From an uncultured Eubacteriales bacterium (lineage in GTDB: Bacteria > Bacillota > Clostridia > Oscillospirales > Acutalibacteraceae): a stretch of DNA of 64,000 bases. This document shows, in pieces, positions 36,064-44,574 of the stretch. The stretch is from the NCBI GenBank assembly GCA_934394855.1, contig CAKRRH010000005.1, positions 41,941-105,940 on the forward strand, read 5' to 3'. The notes under the pieces are model-generated. The model saw only the letters and a list, made by a program, of their open reading frames with translations. It was not told the origin of the DNA and made no database searches. Each line of letters starts with the position of its first letter. The first letter of the stretch is position 1. The translations under genes and the position numbers were made by a program.

Positions 36064-37470
36064 TTATATTTTTTCGCCGCTGAGCATCCAGGCGGAAGCC
36101 GAGGTTATTTTAACATCGATAAATTCGCCGATCATCTTTTCCTCACCCACGATTTCGACAATTTGGTTGCATTTTGTACGGGCATACATAAAGCCGTCTT
36201 TTCTCGATTTTTCTTCGACTAAAACTCTGAATTCCCTGCCGATCTGGGCGTTGCTTATCTCACTCGATATTTTTTCCTGCTCACCGCACAAATATGTAAA
36301 CCACTCGCCCTTTTCCTTTCGGCTTATGGGATCGTCCATTTTTTCGGCAGGCGTGCCGACTCTCGGCGAAAAGATGAATGTATAGAGCGAATGATAGCGC
36401 ACCTGCTTTATCAGCGACACCGTCTCCAAAAATTCATCATGAGTTTCTCCGGGGAATCCGACGATTATGTCGGAAGTAAACTGAACATCGGGCATATATT
36501 TGCGTGCTAGGTCAATCAGCGACAAATAATGTTCTCTTGTGTAGTGGCGGTTCATTGCATTAAGCACTCGGTCGGAACCCGACTGAACGGGCAAATGAAT
36601 ATGCCGCTCGACGTGCTCGCATTCGCTCATTGCACGAATCAAATCTTCGTTGCAGTCCTTTGGGTGAGAGGTCATGAACCGCAAAACATAATCACCGGGG
36701 ATCTTGTCAAGCCGTCTTAACAGATCAGCAAAGCTGATTCCGCCGTTATATGAATTTACATTTTGACCTAAAACAGTGATGTCCTTGATGCCTCGTGACA
36801 GCATATCCCTAAAATCACGCTCAATGTCCTCAGGGTCACGGGAACGCTCACGCCCTCTGACATGAGGCACGACGCAATAGGTGCAGAAGTTGTTGCAGCC
36901 GTACATGATCGGGAGCCAGCCTCTGACGCCGCCGTCGTTTATCTGCGGAATACCCTCGGCAATTACGCCGTCAATGTCGGGCATTGAGAATACCCGTTTG
37001 TCGCCGGTCAGCGTTTCATAGAGCAGCTGCGGCAGTTTGTGAACAACATGAGTTCCGAATACCAAATTGACAATCGGATAGCTTTTCTTAATCTTGTTTG
37101 CCACGTGCTCCTGCTGCATCATGCAGCCGCACAGCGCAATGATCATGTCTCTGCGTTTTTCCTTGATGGGTTTGAGCGCACCGACATTGCCGATCACCCT
37201 GTCCTCTGCGTGTTCACGAACAGCGCAGGTGTTAAACAACACAAAATCCGCGTCATTTTCATCTTCGGTGAAATCATAGCCCATGTCGCAAAGCATACCC
37301 TTGATTCGCTGTGAGTCGGCAACATTTTGCTGACAGCCGAATGTGCGAACAAGCGCCTTCGGGTGAGCCGTGCGGGATAATATGATTTCTTTCACCTTTT
37401 TTTCATATTCACGCTGTATATTCATTTCCTCTTCGGTTATAATCCTGGTTTTTGTCTTATTTTCCTGCAA
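36064..37470 (-). CDS. miaB: tRNA-2-methylthio-N6-dimethylallyladenosine synthase MiaB
   Basis: A 468-residue radical-SAM enzyme that methylthiolates i6A37 to ms2i6A37. The N-terminal cluster cysteines are in FGCQQNVADSQ, FNTCAVREHAEDR and CGCMMQQE. The radical-SAM motif is GCNNFCTYCVVPHVRGRERSR, and a C-terminal TRAM domain ends the chain. An N-terminal extension of ~40 residues is normal for clostridial MiaB. It precedes the YmcA/YlbF gene and mutS-mutL, and miaA is in the same run. Confidence 0.97.
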   Translation of the reverse strand: MQENKTKTRIITEEEMNIQREYEKKVKEIILSRTAHPKALVRTFGCQQNVADSQRIKGMLCDMGYDFTEDENDADFVLFNTCAVREHAEDRVIGNVGALKPIKEKRRDMIIALCGCMMQQEHVANKIKKSYPIVNLVFGTHVVHKLPQLLYETLTGDKRVFSMPDIDGVIAEGIPQINDGGVRGWLPIMYGCNNFCTYCVVPHVRGRERSRDPEDIERDFRDMLSRGIKDITVLGQNVNSYNGGISFADLLRRLDKIPGDYVLRFMTSHPKDCNEDLIRAMSECEHVERHIHLPVQSGSDRVLNAMNRHYTREHYLSLIDLARKYMPDVQFTSDIIVGFPGETHDEFLETVSLIKQVRYHSLYTFIFSPRVGTPAEKMDDPISRKEKGEWFTYLCGEQEKISSEISNAQIGREFRVLVEEKSRKDGFMYARTKCNQIVEIVGEEKMIGEFIDVKITSASAWMLSGEKI

Positions 37471-37507
37471 AATTTTGCTCCTTTATATATAATTAAATAC
37501 ATTATTG

Positions 37508-37525
37508 CCTCCCTTTTAAGGGAGG
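37508..37525. repeat. Short palindrome of the flanking repeat family
   Basis: An 8-bp inverted repeat CCTCCCTT/AAGGGAGG with a TT centre. The same arms occur in each 79-bp unit on the other side of the DUF559 gene, where the centre is three bases longer. Confidence 0.6.
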
Positions 37526-37528
37526 GGG

Positions 37529-37621
37529 GACCGCTTGCGGTGGTGGGTGTGCGGTTTGTTTGCAAATATACATTGTTTTCGCCTAACGCCCGACCGCTTG
37601 CGGTGGTGGGTGTGCGGTTTG
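37529..37621. repeat. 30-bp direct repeat, two copies, 3' of DUF559 gene
   Basis: Identical 30-base copies at 37529-37558 and 37592-37621, 63 bases apart. Each begins GACCGCTTGCGGTGGTGGG and contains the small palindrome ACCGC/GCGGT. The second copy ends one base before the DUF559 stop codon. Confidence 0.85.
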
Positions 37622-37978
37622 CTAAAAATGCTCTAATCGTATGCACACTTCCTTGTCAATACAGTTGCAAACCCAATCAAATCCGTTCATAACTTCAAAA
37701 TTGGTAAACCTGATTACCTTTATGCCCATCATGTTGAGATGTTCGGTTCTTCTTTTATCATATTCGACTGCATTTTCTTCAAAATGACCTGCGCCGTCAA
37801 TCTCAATTACCAATTTTGCTTTATGGCAATAAAAATCCGCAATATAATAATCAATGACCTTTTGACGAAGAAATCTTATCGGATATTTTCTGAGATAATC
37901 ATACCACAAATGTCTTTCTGCCGGGGTCATATTTTTCCTTAATTCTCTTGCAACAGGTGTGAGTTTAGACTTGTGCAT
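37622..37978 (-). CDS. DUF559 (Vsr-like) endonuclease-domain protein
   Basis: A 118-residue DUF559-family protein, predicted PD-(D/E)XK/Vsr-like nuclease. Family features are LRKNMTPAERHLWYDYLRK, FLRQKVIDYYIADFYC and KLVIEIDGAGHF, whose acidic residues (Asp in IADFYC, Glu and Asp in IEIDG) would bind metal; DKRRTEHLNMMGIKVIRF follows. No methyltransferase or known partner is adjacent. The ATG at 37978 has GGAGGG 6 bases upstream, and that sequence is the edge of the 79-bp repeat array. The stop abuts another repeat. It interrupts the lepA-miaB run. Target and function unknown. Confidence 0.85.
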   Translation of the reverse strand: MHKSKLTPVARELRKNMTPAERHLWYDYLRKYPIRFLRQKVIDYYIADFYCHKAKLVIEIDGAGHFEENAVEYDKRRTEHLNMMGIKVIRFTNFEVMNGFDWVCNCIDKEVCIRLEHF

Positions 37979-37984
37979 CTTTAT

Positions 37985-38186
37985 CCCTCCGTCACATCTT
38001 CGCTGTGACACCTCCCTTAGAAAGGGAGGCATATATGTGCGGTGAATTCTTCACCAAATTGTACCCTCCGTCACATCTTCGCTGTGACACCTCCCTTAGA
38101 AAGGGAGGCATATATGTGCGGTGAATTCTTCACCAAATTGTATCCTCCGTCACATCTTCGCTGTGACACCTCCCTTAGAAAGGGAA
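37985..38186. repeat. 79-bp tandem palindromic repeat array (about 2.6 copies)
   Basis: Units begin at 37985, 38064 and 38143 with near-perfect identity. Each unit has three inverted repeats: GTCACA/TGTGAC around TCTTCGC, CCTCCCTT/AAGGGAGG, and the full palindrome GTGAATTCTTCAC-like GTGAA/TTCAC. It fills the space between lepA and the DUF559 gene. The unit type resembles dispersed intergenic repeats of gut Firmicutes. Confidence 0.9.
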
Positions 38187-38196
38187 GAAAATTACA

Positions 38197-40008
38197 TCAT
38201 TCATCCAGCTTCAGCACAGCCATGAACGCTTCCTGCGGGACTTCGACCGAGCCGAGCTTTCTCATGCGCTTTTTGCCCTCTTTTTGCTTTTCAAGCAGCT
38301 TTTTCTTTCGGGTAATGTCGCCGCCATAGCACTTTGCAAGCACATCCTTGCGCATTGCCTTGACCGTTTCCCTTGCGATTATCTTTCCGCCGACAGCGAC
38401 CTGAACCGGAATTTCAAACAGCTGGCGCGGAATGTGATCCTTTAGCTTTTCGGCGATTCGTCTGGCTCTCGGATATGCGTTGTCCGCATGAACAATGAAC
38501 GACAATGCATCAACGATTTCACCGTTGAGCAAAACATCAAGCTTCACTAGATTGGATTTTTCATAGCCGAGCGGCTCATAGTCATATGACGCATAGCCGC
38601 GGGTTCGGCTTTTGAGTGCGTCGAAAAAGTCATAGACGATTTCATTAAGCGGCATATTGTAATGTATGTCAACTCGCTCGGTGGTTACATATTGCATATC
38701 GCTGAACACGCCCCTGCGTTCCTGACACAAATCCATAATTGTGCCGACGAACTCATTCGGGCTGTATATATGAACATTGCAAATCGGCTCTTCCGCCGAC
38801 ACGATTTGAGCGGGGTCGGGATAATTTGTCGGGTTATCGATGACGAGCGTTTCACCGCTTGACATATTAAGGCGATATTCAACGCTCGGCGCAGTTGTGA
38901 TGATCTCCAAATTAAACTCTCGTTCGATTCGCTCCTGAATTATCTCCATGTGAAGGAGTCCCAAAAATCCGCATCTGAAACCGAATCCCAAAGCGCCCGA
39001 TGTTTCAGGCTCAAAGACGAGCGATGCATCATTTAATTCAAGCTTTTCAAGCGCCTCACGAAGATCGGTATATTCCGAGCCGTCCGCAGGATAAATTCCG
39101 CAGAAAACAACCGGATTTACCTTGCGGTAGCCGGGCAGCGGCTCTGCACAAGGATTTTCAACCGTTGTGATAGTATCGCCGACTCGTGCGTCAGATACAT
39201 TTTTAATAGACGCGGTAAAATATCCTACTTCACCTGCATGAAGCTCGTTGCACGGCGTCATTTTAAGACCGATTTTTCTGCCGACTTCAATTACCTCAAA
39301 TTCGGCGCCGGTATTCATCATCTTGACTGTCTGACCGACCTTGATCGTGCCGTTCATCACACGAAAATATACGATTACGCCCTTATATGCGTCATAATAT
39401 GAATCAAAGACAAGCGCCGAAAGCGGTGCGTCGGAGTCGCCCTTCGGTGCAGGAATATTTTTAACGATTCCCTCCAAAACAGCCTCAATGTTGATTCCGT
39501 TTTTTGCCGATATTCTCGGTGCGGTCTCGACCGCCTCAATTCCGATAATATCCTCAATATCATGAGCCACCTTGTCGGGGTCTGCGCTTGGCAAATCAAT
39601 TTTGTTTATCACAGGAAAGATTTCAAGGTCGTGGTCAAGCGCCAAATATGTGTTTGCAAGCGTCTGAGCCTCGATTCCCTGAGATGCATCAACAATAAGC
39701 ACTGCGCCCTCACAAGCGGCAAGCGAACGGGAAACCTCATAGTTAAAGTCAACATGACCCGGAGTGTCAATCAGATTCAGTTCATAAGTCTCACCGTCGC
39801 TCGCTTTATAATGAAGCGTTACCGGGTGAGATTTGATCGTAATTCCACGCTCACGCTCAAGATCCATCGAATCAAGCAGCTGGTCGGTCATCTCACGCTG
39901 TGCGACAGTGCTTGTAAGCTCAAGCATTCTGTCTGCAAGCGTTGATTTGCCGTGATCAATATGTGCAATTATACAAAAATTTCTTATATTATCAAGCTTT
40001 TGCGACAT
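38197..40008 (-). CDS. lepA: Elongation factor 4 (LepA)
   Basis: A 603-residue ribosome-associated GTPase. G1 is [11 protein letters not shown]3 is [13 protein letters not shown]4 is [11 protein letters not shown]. The EF-G-like domains follow, then the LepA-specific C-terminal domain ending in [21 protein letters not shown]. It has its own promoter (40091-40063) divergent from the DUF4364 gene. In many Firmicutes lepA is followed by hemN/hrcA; here it is followed by repeats and the DUF559 gene. Confidence 0.97.
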   Translation of the reverse strand: MSQKLDNIRNFCIIAHIDHGKSTLADRMLELTSTVAQREMTDQLLDSMDLERERGITIKSHPVTLHYKASDGETYELNLIDTPGHVDFNYEVSRSLAACEGAVLIVDASQGIEAQTLANTYLALDHDLEIFPVINKIDLPSADPDKVAHDIEDIIGIEAVETAPRISAKNGINIEAVLEGIVKNIPAPKGDSDAPLSALVFDSYYDAYKGVIVYFRVMNGTIKVGQTVKMMNTGAEFEVIEVGRKIGLKMTPCNELHAGEVGYFTASIKNVSDARVGDTITTVENPCAEPLPGYRKVNPVVFCGIYPADGSEYTDLREALEKLELNDASLVFEPETSGALGFGFRCGFLGLLHMEIIQERIEREFNLEIITTAPSVEYRLNMSSGETLVIDNPTNYPDPAQIVSAEEPICNVHIYSPNEFVGTIMDLCQERRGVFSDMQYVTTERVDIHYNMPLNEIVYDFFDALKSRTRGYASYDYEPLGYEKSNLVKLDVLLNGEIVDALSFIVHADNAYPRARRIAEKLKDHIPRQLFEIPVQVAVGGKIIARETVKAMRKDVLAKCYGGDITRKKKLLEKQKEGKKRMRKLGSVEVPQEAFMAVLKLDE

Positions 40009-40062
40009 TTAACGAATTCCTTTCAAAATCAGAGCATAATATCCCATTAAATAATAATATAA

Positions 40063-40091
40063 ATTATAACACACGGTTGTATAATTTACAA
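40063..40091 (-). promoter_or_regulatory. Promoter of lepA
   Basis: On the minus strand, TTGTAA (40091-40086), 17 bases, TATAAT (40068-40063), 55 bases before the lepA start. Confidence 0.6.
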
Positions 40092-40100
40092 CAAAATAAG

Positions 40101-40129
40101 TTGAATTTTTTCTTAATTTGTGTTATGAT
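40101..40129 (+). promoter_or_regulatory. Promoter for DUF4364-mntP pair
   Basis: TTGAAT (40101-40106), 17 bases, TATGAT (40124-40129). It is back to back with the lepA promoter. Confidence 0.55.
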
Positions 40130-40186
40130 TTTTGTTAATGTATTTATCTGCGGATTAAATTATAATATAAAAAGCGGTGAGAAAAA

Positions 40187-40750
40187 ATGGCAAATGCATT
40201 CAGCGGCGGAGTCGGTAAAGGCGGACTTACAAAAACCGAAGAAATCCGCCTGCTTGTGCTCTATGTTTTGCAGATAGCCTCGGTTCCTTTTTCAATGGAA
40301 AGCATTACGCAAAGCATTACAAACAGCGAGCTTGCAAATTATTTTGAGGTAACAAATGCGGTTAAATCGCTTTGCGACGACTTGCTTGTCTGTCGGGACG
40401 ATGAATCAAACTATTTGCTCACAGACGAGGGCAAAAGCTGCATTAACGAGCTTAAATCAATGCTTAATTTCTATGTTTTGGAGGAAGCAAAACGCCAAAC
40501 CTCAAAACAAGTCCTGCTTGCAAGACGGCTTAAAGAAAACGAAGTCAAAATCACGCCTGTCGGTTCGGGATATAATGTCAGCATTTCAATGACCGAGCAA
40601 GGACGGGAATTTTTCGGGTTCAACATATATGTCGGAACGCTAAACGACGCACAAACGGTAAAACAGCGTTTTCTTGACGACCCGATGTCAATATATTCCT
40701 CAAACATCAAACTGCTTCTAGGATTTGATGTAAATGAAAATAAGGAATGA
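40187..40750 (+). CDS. DUF4364 family protein
   Basis: A 187-residue cytosolic protein matching DUF4364, a clostridial family with an N-terminal winged-helix-like region (EEIRLLVLYVLQIASVPFSMESITQSI, then DDESNYLLTDEGKSCI) and a C-terminal domain. It could be a transcription factor, but its targets are unknown. It is 9 bases upstream of mntP and probably cotranscribed with it. Confidence 0.82.
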   Translation: MANAFSGGVGKGGLTKTEEIRLLVLYVLQIASVPFSMESITQSITNSELANYFEVTNAVKSLCDDLLVCRDDESNYLLTDEGKSCINELKSMLNFYVLEEAKRQTSKQVLLARRLKENEVKITPVGSGYNVSISMTEQGREFFGFNIYVGTLNDAQTVKQRFLDDPMSIYSSNIKLLLGFDVNENKE

Positions 40751-40759
40751 TATGATAAT

Positions 40760-41320
40760 ATGGATTTTATTTCGGTGTTTCTGATTGCGGTCGCACTTGC
40801 AATGGACGCTTTTTCGATTGCAATTTCAAAAGGACTTGCTGCAAAGCGACAGTCGGTCAAAGACGCACTCAGCCTTGGCGTTACATTCGGCATATTTCAG
40901 TTTATTATGCCGCTTCTCGGTTGGACGCTCGCTTTCAGCTTTGCTTCATTCATTGAAAAATACAGCGGCTACATATCCTGCGCTTTGCTTGTATTCATCG
41001 GCGGCAAAATGCTGATTGAAGCGTTCAAAGCTAAAAAAGAAGATGAGGATAAGCTGAGTTCGGCAATCGATTTCAAAATGCTGATTATTCTCGGAATCGC
41101 AACGAGCATTGACGCATTGGCAGTCGGCGTAACATTCGCCTTTGACGGTGCGGCAATTTTCACAACGCTCTATTATTGCCTTGTGATTGGCGTTGTCGCA
41201 TTCATAATCTCTTTCATCGGCTATTTCCTCGGAAATAAACTCGGCGGTGTGATCGGCGACAAAGGTGAATTGATCGGTGGAATCGTGCTGATCGTCCTCG
41301 GAATCAAAATGTTATTCTAA
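40760..41320 (+). CDS. mntP: Manganese efflux pump MntP
   Basis: A 186-residue six-segment membrane exporter made of two DUF204-type halves. Each half carries the conserved acidic motif: AVALAMDAFSIAISKG near the start and GIATSIDALAVGVTF in the middle, whose aspartates are needed for Mn(II) export. The usual yybP-ykoY manganese riboswitch is not seen; the gene instead follows DUF4364 by 9 bases. Confidence 0.93.
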   Translation: MDFISVFLIAVALAMDAFSIAISKGLAAKRQSVKDALSLGVTFGIFQFIMPLLGWTLAFSFASFIEKYSGYISCALLVFIGGKMLIEAFKAKKEDEDKLSSAIDFKMLIILGIATSIDALAVGVTFAFDGAAIFTTLYYCLVIGVVAFIISFIGYFLGNKLGGVIGDKGELIGGIVLIVLGIKMLF

Positions 41321-41371
41321 ATTTAGCACAACATATGAATAACACGAAATAAAAGCAAAATAACGAAACAA

Positions 41372-41412
41372 CCCTCGAATATGCGGTCAGCATTATTCGG
41401 GGGCTTATTTAT
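41372..41412 (+). terminator. Terminator of mntP
   Basis: A 10-pair stem (41372-41381 with 41394-41403, one G-U) is followed by a T-rich tract, 51 bases after mntP. Confidence 0.6.
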
Positions 41413-41486
41413 TGTGGGAAATATGTTACTTCAAACAAAAATATTAAAACAATGCCGTGAGATTTATTGAGTCGGTAAACAAATAA

Positions 41487-41513
41487 AAGCAGGACGCCGA
41501 AACGCCCTGCTTT
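41487..41513 (-). terminator. Terminator of the small-peptide gene
   Basis: Arms AAAGCAGG/CCTGCTTT with inner CG pairs are followed on the minus strand by TTTTATTTG, 20 bases after the stop of the 46-residue gene. Confidence 0.7.
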
Positions 41514-41533
41514 CTTATGATGAAACTGTTCTC

Positions 41534-41674
41534 TTAGTCTAATTGACTATATACATTACCGAAGTTGTTACCTTTAACAGGCTCATCAACAATGAGCTGT
41601 TCACCGCTTGTCATCAAAACATCGGCGGTTTCAAAAACAACTACATCAATTTGCGGTTTAATATATTCTTTCAT
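41534..41674 (-). CDS. 46-residue peptide, unknown function
   Basis: A short gene encoding a 46-residue peptide beginning MKEYIKPQIDVVVFE and ending GNNFGNVYSQLD. AAAGGAG lies 10 bases before the ATG and a terminator lies 20 bases past the stop, which argues that it is expressed. It has no signal peptide, membrane segment or cysteine. The lead K-P-x-(I/L)-(D/E)-hydrophobic strand, then a T-S-G turn, recalls short peptides seen in gut Clostridia and Bacteroidales, some annotated near RiPP genes. No modification enzyme is nearby. It lies 28 bases after the beta-helix protein gene and may share its transcript. Confidence 0.7.
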   Translation of the reverse strand: MKEYIKPQIDVVVFETADVLMTSGEQLIVDEPVKGNNFGNVYSQLD

Positions 41675-41702
41675 TGAACTAAATCTCCTTTTGTAACTGT
41701 TT

Positions 41703-43826
41703 TTATTTCACGCCGTAGTAATCTGCCAAAACAGCCTTCTGAACATCGTCTGTAGAATTGTCATATGCTGCTTTTGCTACATCATACATTGTTCTGCCGG
41801 CATTTGCATTGCCATAGAATACTGCGCTGTCGCCGTCTGCATAATATACTGTGATATATGCTCTTGCATACATTGTAGTATTGATAAGGTTTTCTTCCCT
41901 GCCGATTTCATATGCCGATGCTGTGCCGCAATATACATATTCTGCGTCTGTTGTGTCTGTGTACCAACCCGCACTCTCGGTGTTGTTTGATACTGTGACC
42001 TTCTTGGCAAATGTGTTATCCTGTGAGATTTCCGTTCCGACTGTCGCTGCGCTTACTGCTTTGCCGTCTTTAGCGGAAAGTGCCGCCAACTTGTCAAACA
42101 GCGCTTTGTCAATGCGGTTTGTAAATTTAAGTCCTCGTGCGTTATTATCGGACGCCCAACGAACTGCTGCCGCGTCATCGGTCGAAAGATCAATGAACAT
42201 TGCTGTGAATGTTGTATCGGCGTTGACCGAATATGTGTCGCCTGCCGCATAGAGCTTTTCGCCGTCAGACCAGCCGACAAATGTTTTAGCGACCGAACCC
42301 GAATAATCACCGAGTGCAACGTCGCCCTTTGCAACGCTTGACGATGAAACTTCACCGTTATCGTCTACATATGTTACCTTTACATTATCATCTGCTGTTG
42401 CTGCTTCAACACGAACAACCCTTTTATCATATGTGACAGCGCCTGTAATATCGTTGCCGCCTGTTTCAGCGTCAAATTGCTTTGTGCCGTCGGCAAATGT
42501 GATATATGCCATGTGGTTTGCGTTTCTTGCAAAAGTAATGCCTTTAAACAAACCTTTTTCAACATTAATGCTGCTTGTGCTTACACAACCGAAAATAAAT
42601 CCGTTTTTAGCGCTGAATGTACCGCCGTTGACGGTATATACGGTTGAATTTTCAGGGCTGTTGATTGCACCCTCACCTGTTGAAGTAACTGCAACATAAT
42701 TCAAAATCACTTGGTCGTTTGAACCGTGCGACTGAATTGCGTTTCCGGTTGCACTGATTGAACCGCCGTTAAATGTCAAAACATTGTTGCTTGCGGATGC
42801 CTTGTAAGTGTAAACCGCATATGTGCATTTCACACTATCCGTTGAACCGATCGTACAATTATCAAATGTCAAGTTGTTGTAATTGTTATATGTTCTGACA
42901 GCATAGTCTTTTGCAAAAATTACGCAGTCTTTAACGGTTGCGTTAATATATCCTTCAGTAAAAAATGCACGAGTATCGCCGCCTGTTGTCGAGCTGATCG
43001 AACCGCCGACAATGTTAAGAGTAGCATAGTTTGAAGCATTTCCCATAACATCGATTGCTCTGTTAATCGAAGAAAGGTTGGTATTGGTTATATTAACTTC
43101 GCCGAATTGCTGATAAATTGCCTGACCGCCTGAAAATGTGTTTGAAATTGTTGAATCGTAAATGTCCAATTTAGCGGTATTTTTTTGGAGCTGAATGTTT
43201 TTTTGCGTAATCGAGTTGGTAACATTGCATTTTTTAAAAACAAAATTACACTTATCCGAAGATATGCCAAACTGAACACGGTTTCCTGCATTTGACTCGG
43301 TAAAATCAAAGCTGCAGTTGTTAAACTCGGCATATGAATTGATTCCCGACTCAAGCTTTCCGTTGTAGCTGATATTCTCAAGATAAAGCTGAGAGCTGTT
43401 TTTGAGATAAAATACACCGTTAGTGTTATATTTTACGTTTTCATCATAAACCTGACCGCCCTCTTTTGAAGAGGTGATTTTAAGAGTGCCGTGAGAGCTT
43501 GCCGTTCCGTCCTTGAAGATAAGAACACGACGGTCTGTTGACGAAGTGACATCAGTCTTATATTGATTGATCAATTTGAATCCGTTAAGATCAATCGTCT
43601 TGGTGCAGCCCGAGCCGATTGTGATCTGTTCGGTGATAGCAATATTGTCTGTCAAAACAAGATTGGCGTCAGCAGTTGATGTCAGCGCAGCTTTGAGTTC
43701 ATCATAACTGTTGATCTCGGTCGCGCTGGCTCCGAGAGTCGGAACGATTAAAACAACCGTCAAAATTAAAGCAACAGTCGCAAAAATCGAAACAACCTTC
43801 GGAATCAAATGATTCGTGTGTTTCAT
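41703..43826 (-). CDS. Secreted beta-helix protein with InlB-type repeat
   Basis: A 707-residue exported protein. A signal peptide of about 35 residues ends near ASATEI. A large Asn/Ser/Thr-rich right-handed beta-helix (about 60-470) has repeated strands such as ISNTFSGG and NCTIGSTDSV, resembling pectate-lyase-like adhesins. An InlB-type B-repeat (about 480-555: VTYVDDNGEV then FVGWSDGEKLYAAGDTY) follows. The C-terminal ~150-residue domain (RGLKFTNRIDKALF to GRTMYDVAKAAYD) is shared by clostridial surface proteins. No sortase motif or dockerin. GGAGG precedes the ATG at 43826. Confidence 0.85.
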   Translation of the reverse strand: MKHTNHLIPKVVSIFATVALILTVVLIVPTLGASATEINSYDELKAALTSTADANLVLTDNIAITEQITIGSGCTKTIDLNGFKLINQYKTDVTSSTDRRVLIFKDGTASSHGTLKITSSKEGGQVYDENVKYNTNGVFYLKNSSQLYLENISYNGKLESGINSYAEFNNCSFDFTESNAGNRVQFGISSDKCNFVFKKCNVTNSITQKNIQLQKNTAKLDIYDSTISNTFSGGQAIYQQFGEVNITNTNLSSINRAIDVMGNASNYATLNIVGGSISSTTGGDTRAFFTEGYINATVKDCVIFAKDYAVRTYNNYNNLTFDNCTIGSTDSVKCTYAVYTYKASASNNVLTFNGGSISATGNAIQSHGSNDQVILNYVAVTSTGEGAINSPENSTVYTVNGGTFSAKNGFIFGCVSTSSINVEKGLFKGITFARNANHMAYITFADGTKQFDAETGGNDITGAVTYDKRVVRVEAATADDNVKVTYVDDNGEVSSSSVAKGDVALGDYSGSVAKTFVGWSDGEKLYAAGDTYSVNADTTFTAMFIDLSTDDAAAVRWASDNNARGLKFTNRIDKALFDKLAALSAKDGKAVSAATVGTEISQDNTFAKKVTVSNNTESAGWYTDTTDAEYVYCGTASAYEIGREENLINTTMYARAYITVYYADGDSAVFYGNANAGRTMYDVAKAAYDNSTDDVQKAVLADYYGVK

Positions 43827-43943
43827 ATTAAATTGTCCTCCAAATATATATTTTCTACTATAATATATCACACAACAATAAAAAAGTCAATCGTTTTGCA
43901 AGAAAAATATAACATTTTTGAAATATTTTTTCATATATTAAAG

Positions 43944-43977
43944 AAATGCGATTCACACAAAAGTGCAAACCGCATTT
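43944..43977 (-). terminator. Probable terminator after vanZ
   Basis: AAATGCG/CGCATTT arms with an inner CAC/GTG stem, 26 bases downstream of vanZ; on the minus strand TTTCTTTAAT follows. Confidence 0.5.
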
Positions 43978-44002
43978 TTTAGTAAACTTGCTTAATATCA
44001 GA

Positions 44003-44506
44003 CTATCTTCCGCCCTGTTTTTTCTCGGAATGTGAATGTTTTATGATGTTTACAATCGCAATTATCAGCAAAACAACCATACCGCCGACGATGTTCAAAA
44101 ATACATCGGGAATGTCAAAATGGCGGCCGTCGATCGGAAGCTTATGAAGCTCGTCAAGAACGGATACCAAAACCACGATCGACGTGCAAATTCCCAATTT
44201 GCGCCATTCTTTCATCTCAAAACAGCTTGACAGCGAATATAATAAGCCGCCGAACACCGCATAAATAATTATGTGTGCTGATTTTCTGAAAAACGAATCA
44301 ATCGGCGTGATTTGCCATTGCCGAGGGTTGTCATATATCATGTTTGCGACCCATTTTGCAAGAAAACTGCTTGTATTTTCGGTTTCCGTGCCGTTTTGCG
44401 ACGATAAAAACAACATCACGGCAAGCCAAGCAATCAGCACCGCAAGCAAAATTATTATCTTTTTATTTTTTTCGATAAACTCTTTCAACCGTTTTCCCAA
44501 TCCCAT
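44003..44506 (-). CDS. VanZ family membrane protein
   Basis: A 167-residue protein with about four membrane segments. VanZ landmarks are the early WLAVMLFLSSQNG, RKSAHIIIYAVFGGLLY and SVLDELHKLPIDGRHFDIPDVFLNIVGG. VanZ-like proteins are linked to teicoplanin tolerance in enterococci, but most chromosomal members have no known role. It is last in the run that starts with the TPM/zinc-ribbon/SPFH module, 68 bases after the TPM gene, and may be cotranscribed. Confidence 0.9.
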   Translation of the reverse strand: MGLGKRLKEFIEKNKKIIILLAVLIAWLAVMLFLSSQNGTETENTSSFLAKWVANMIYDNPRQWQITPIDSFFRKSAHIIIYAVFGGLLYSLSSCFEMKEWRKLGICTSIVVLVSVLDELHKLPIDGRHFDIPDVFLNIVGGMVVLLIIAIVNIIKHSHSEKKQGGR

Positions 44507-44574
44507 TTTAAAATTATTTTAACTATATCATAACACACAATTTTTGTCAAGAAATGGGATAAATCGGCGCTTCG

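Noticed and set aside
37501..38190. CRISPR array
   Set aside because: Repeats are 79 bp in direct tandem with no unique spacers, and no cas genes are near.
40751..40790. Manganese riboswitch (yybP-ykoY) before mntP
   Set aside because: Only nine bases separate mntP from the preceding gene, and no matching core occurs upstream of the pair.
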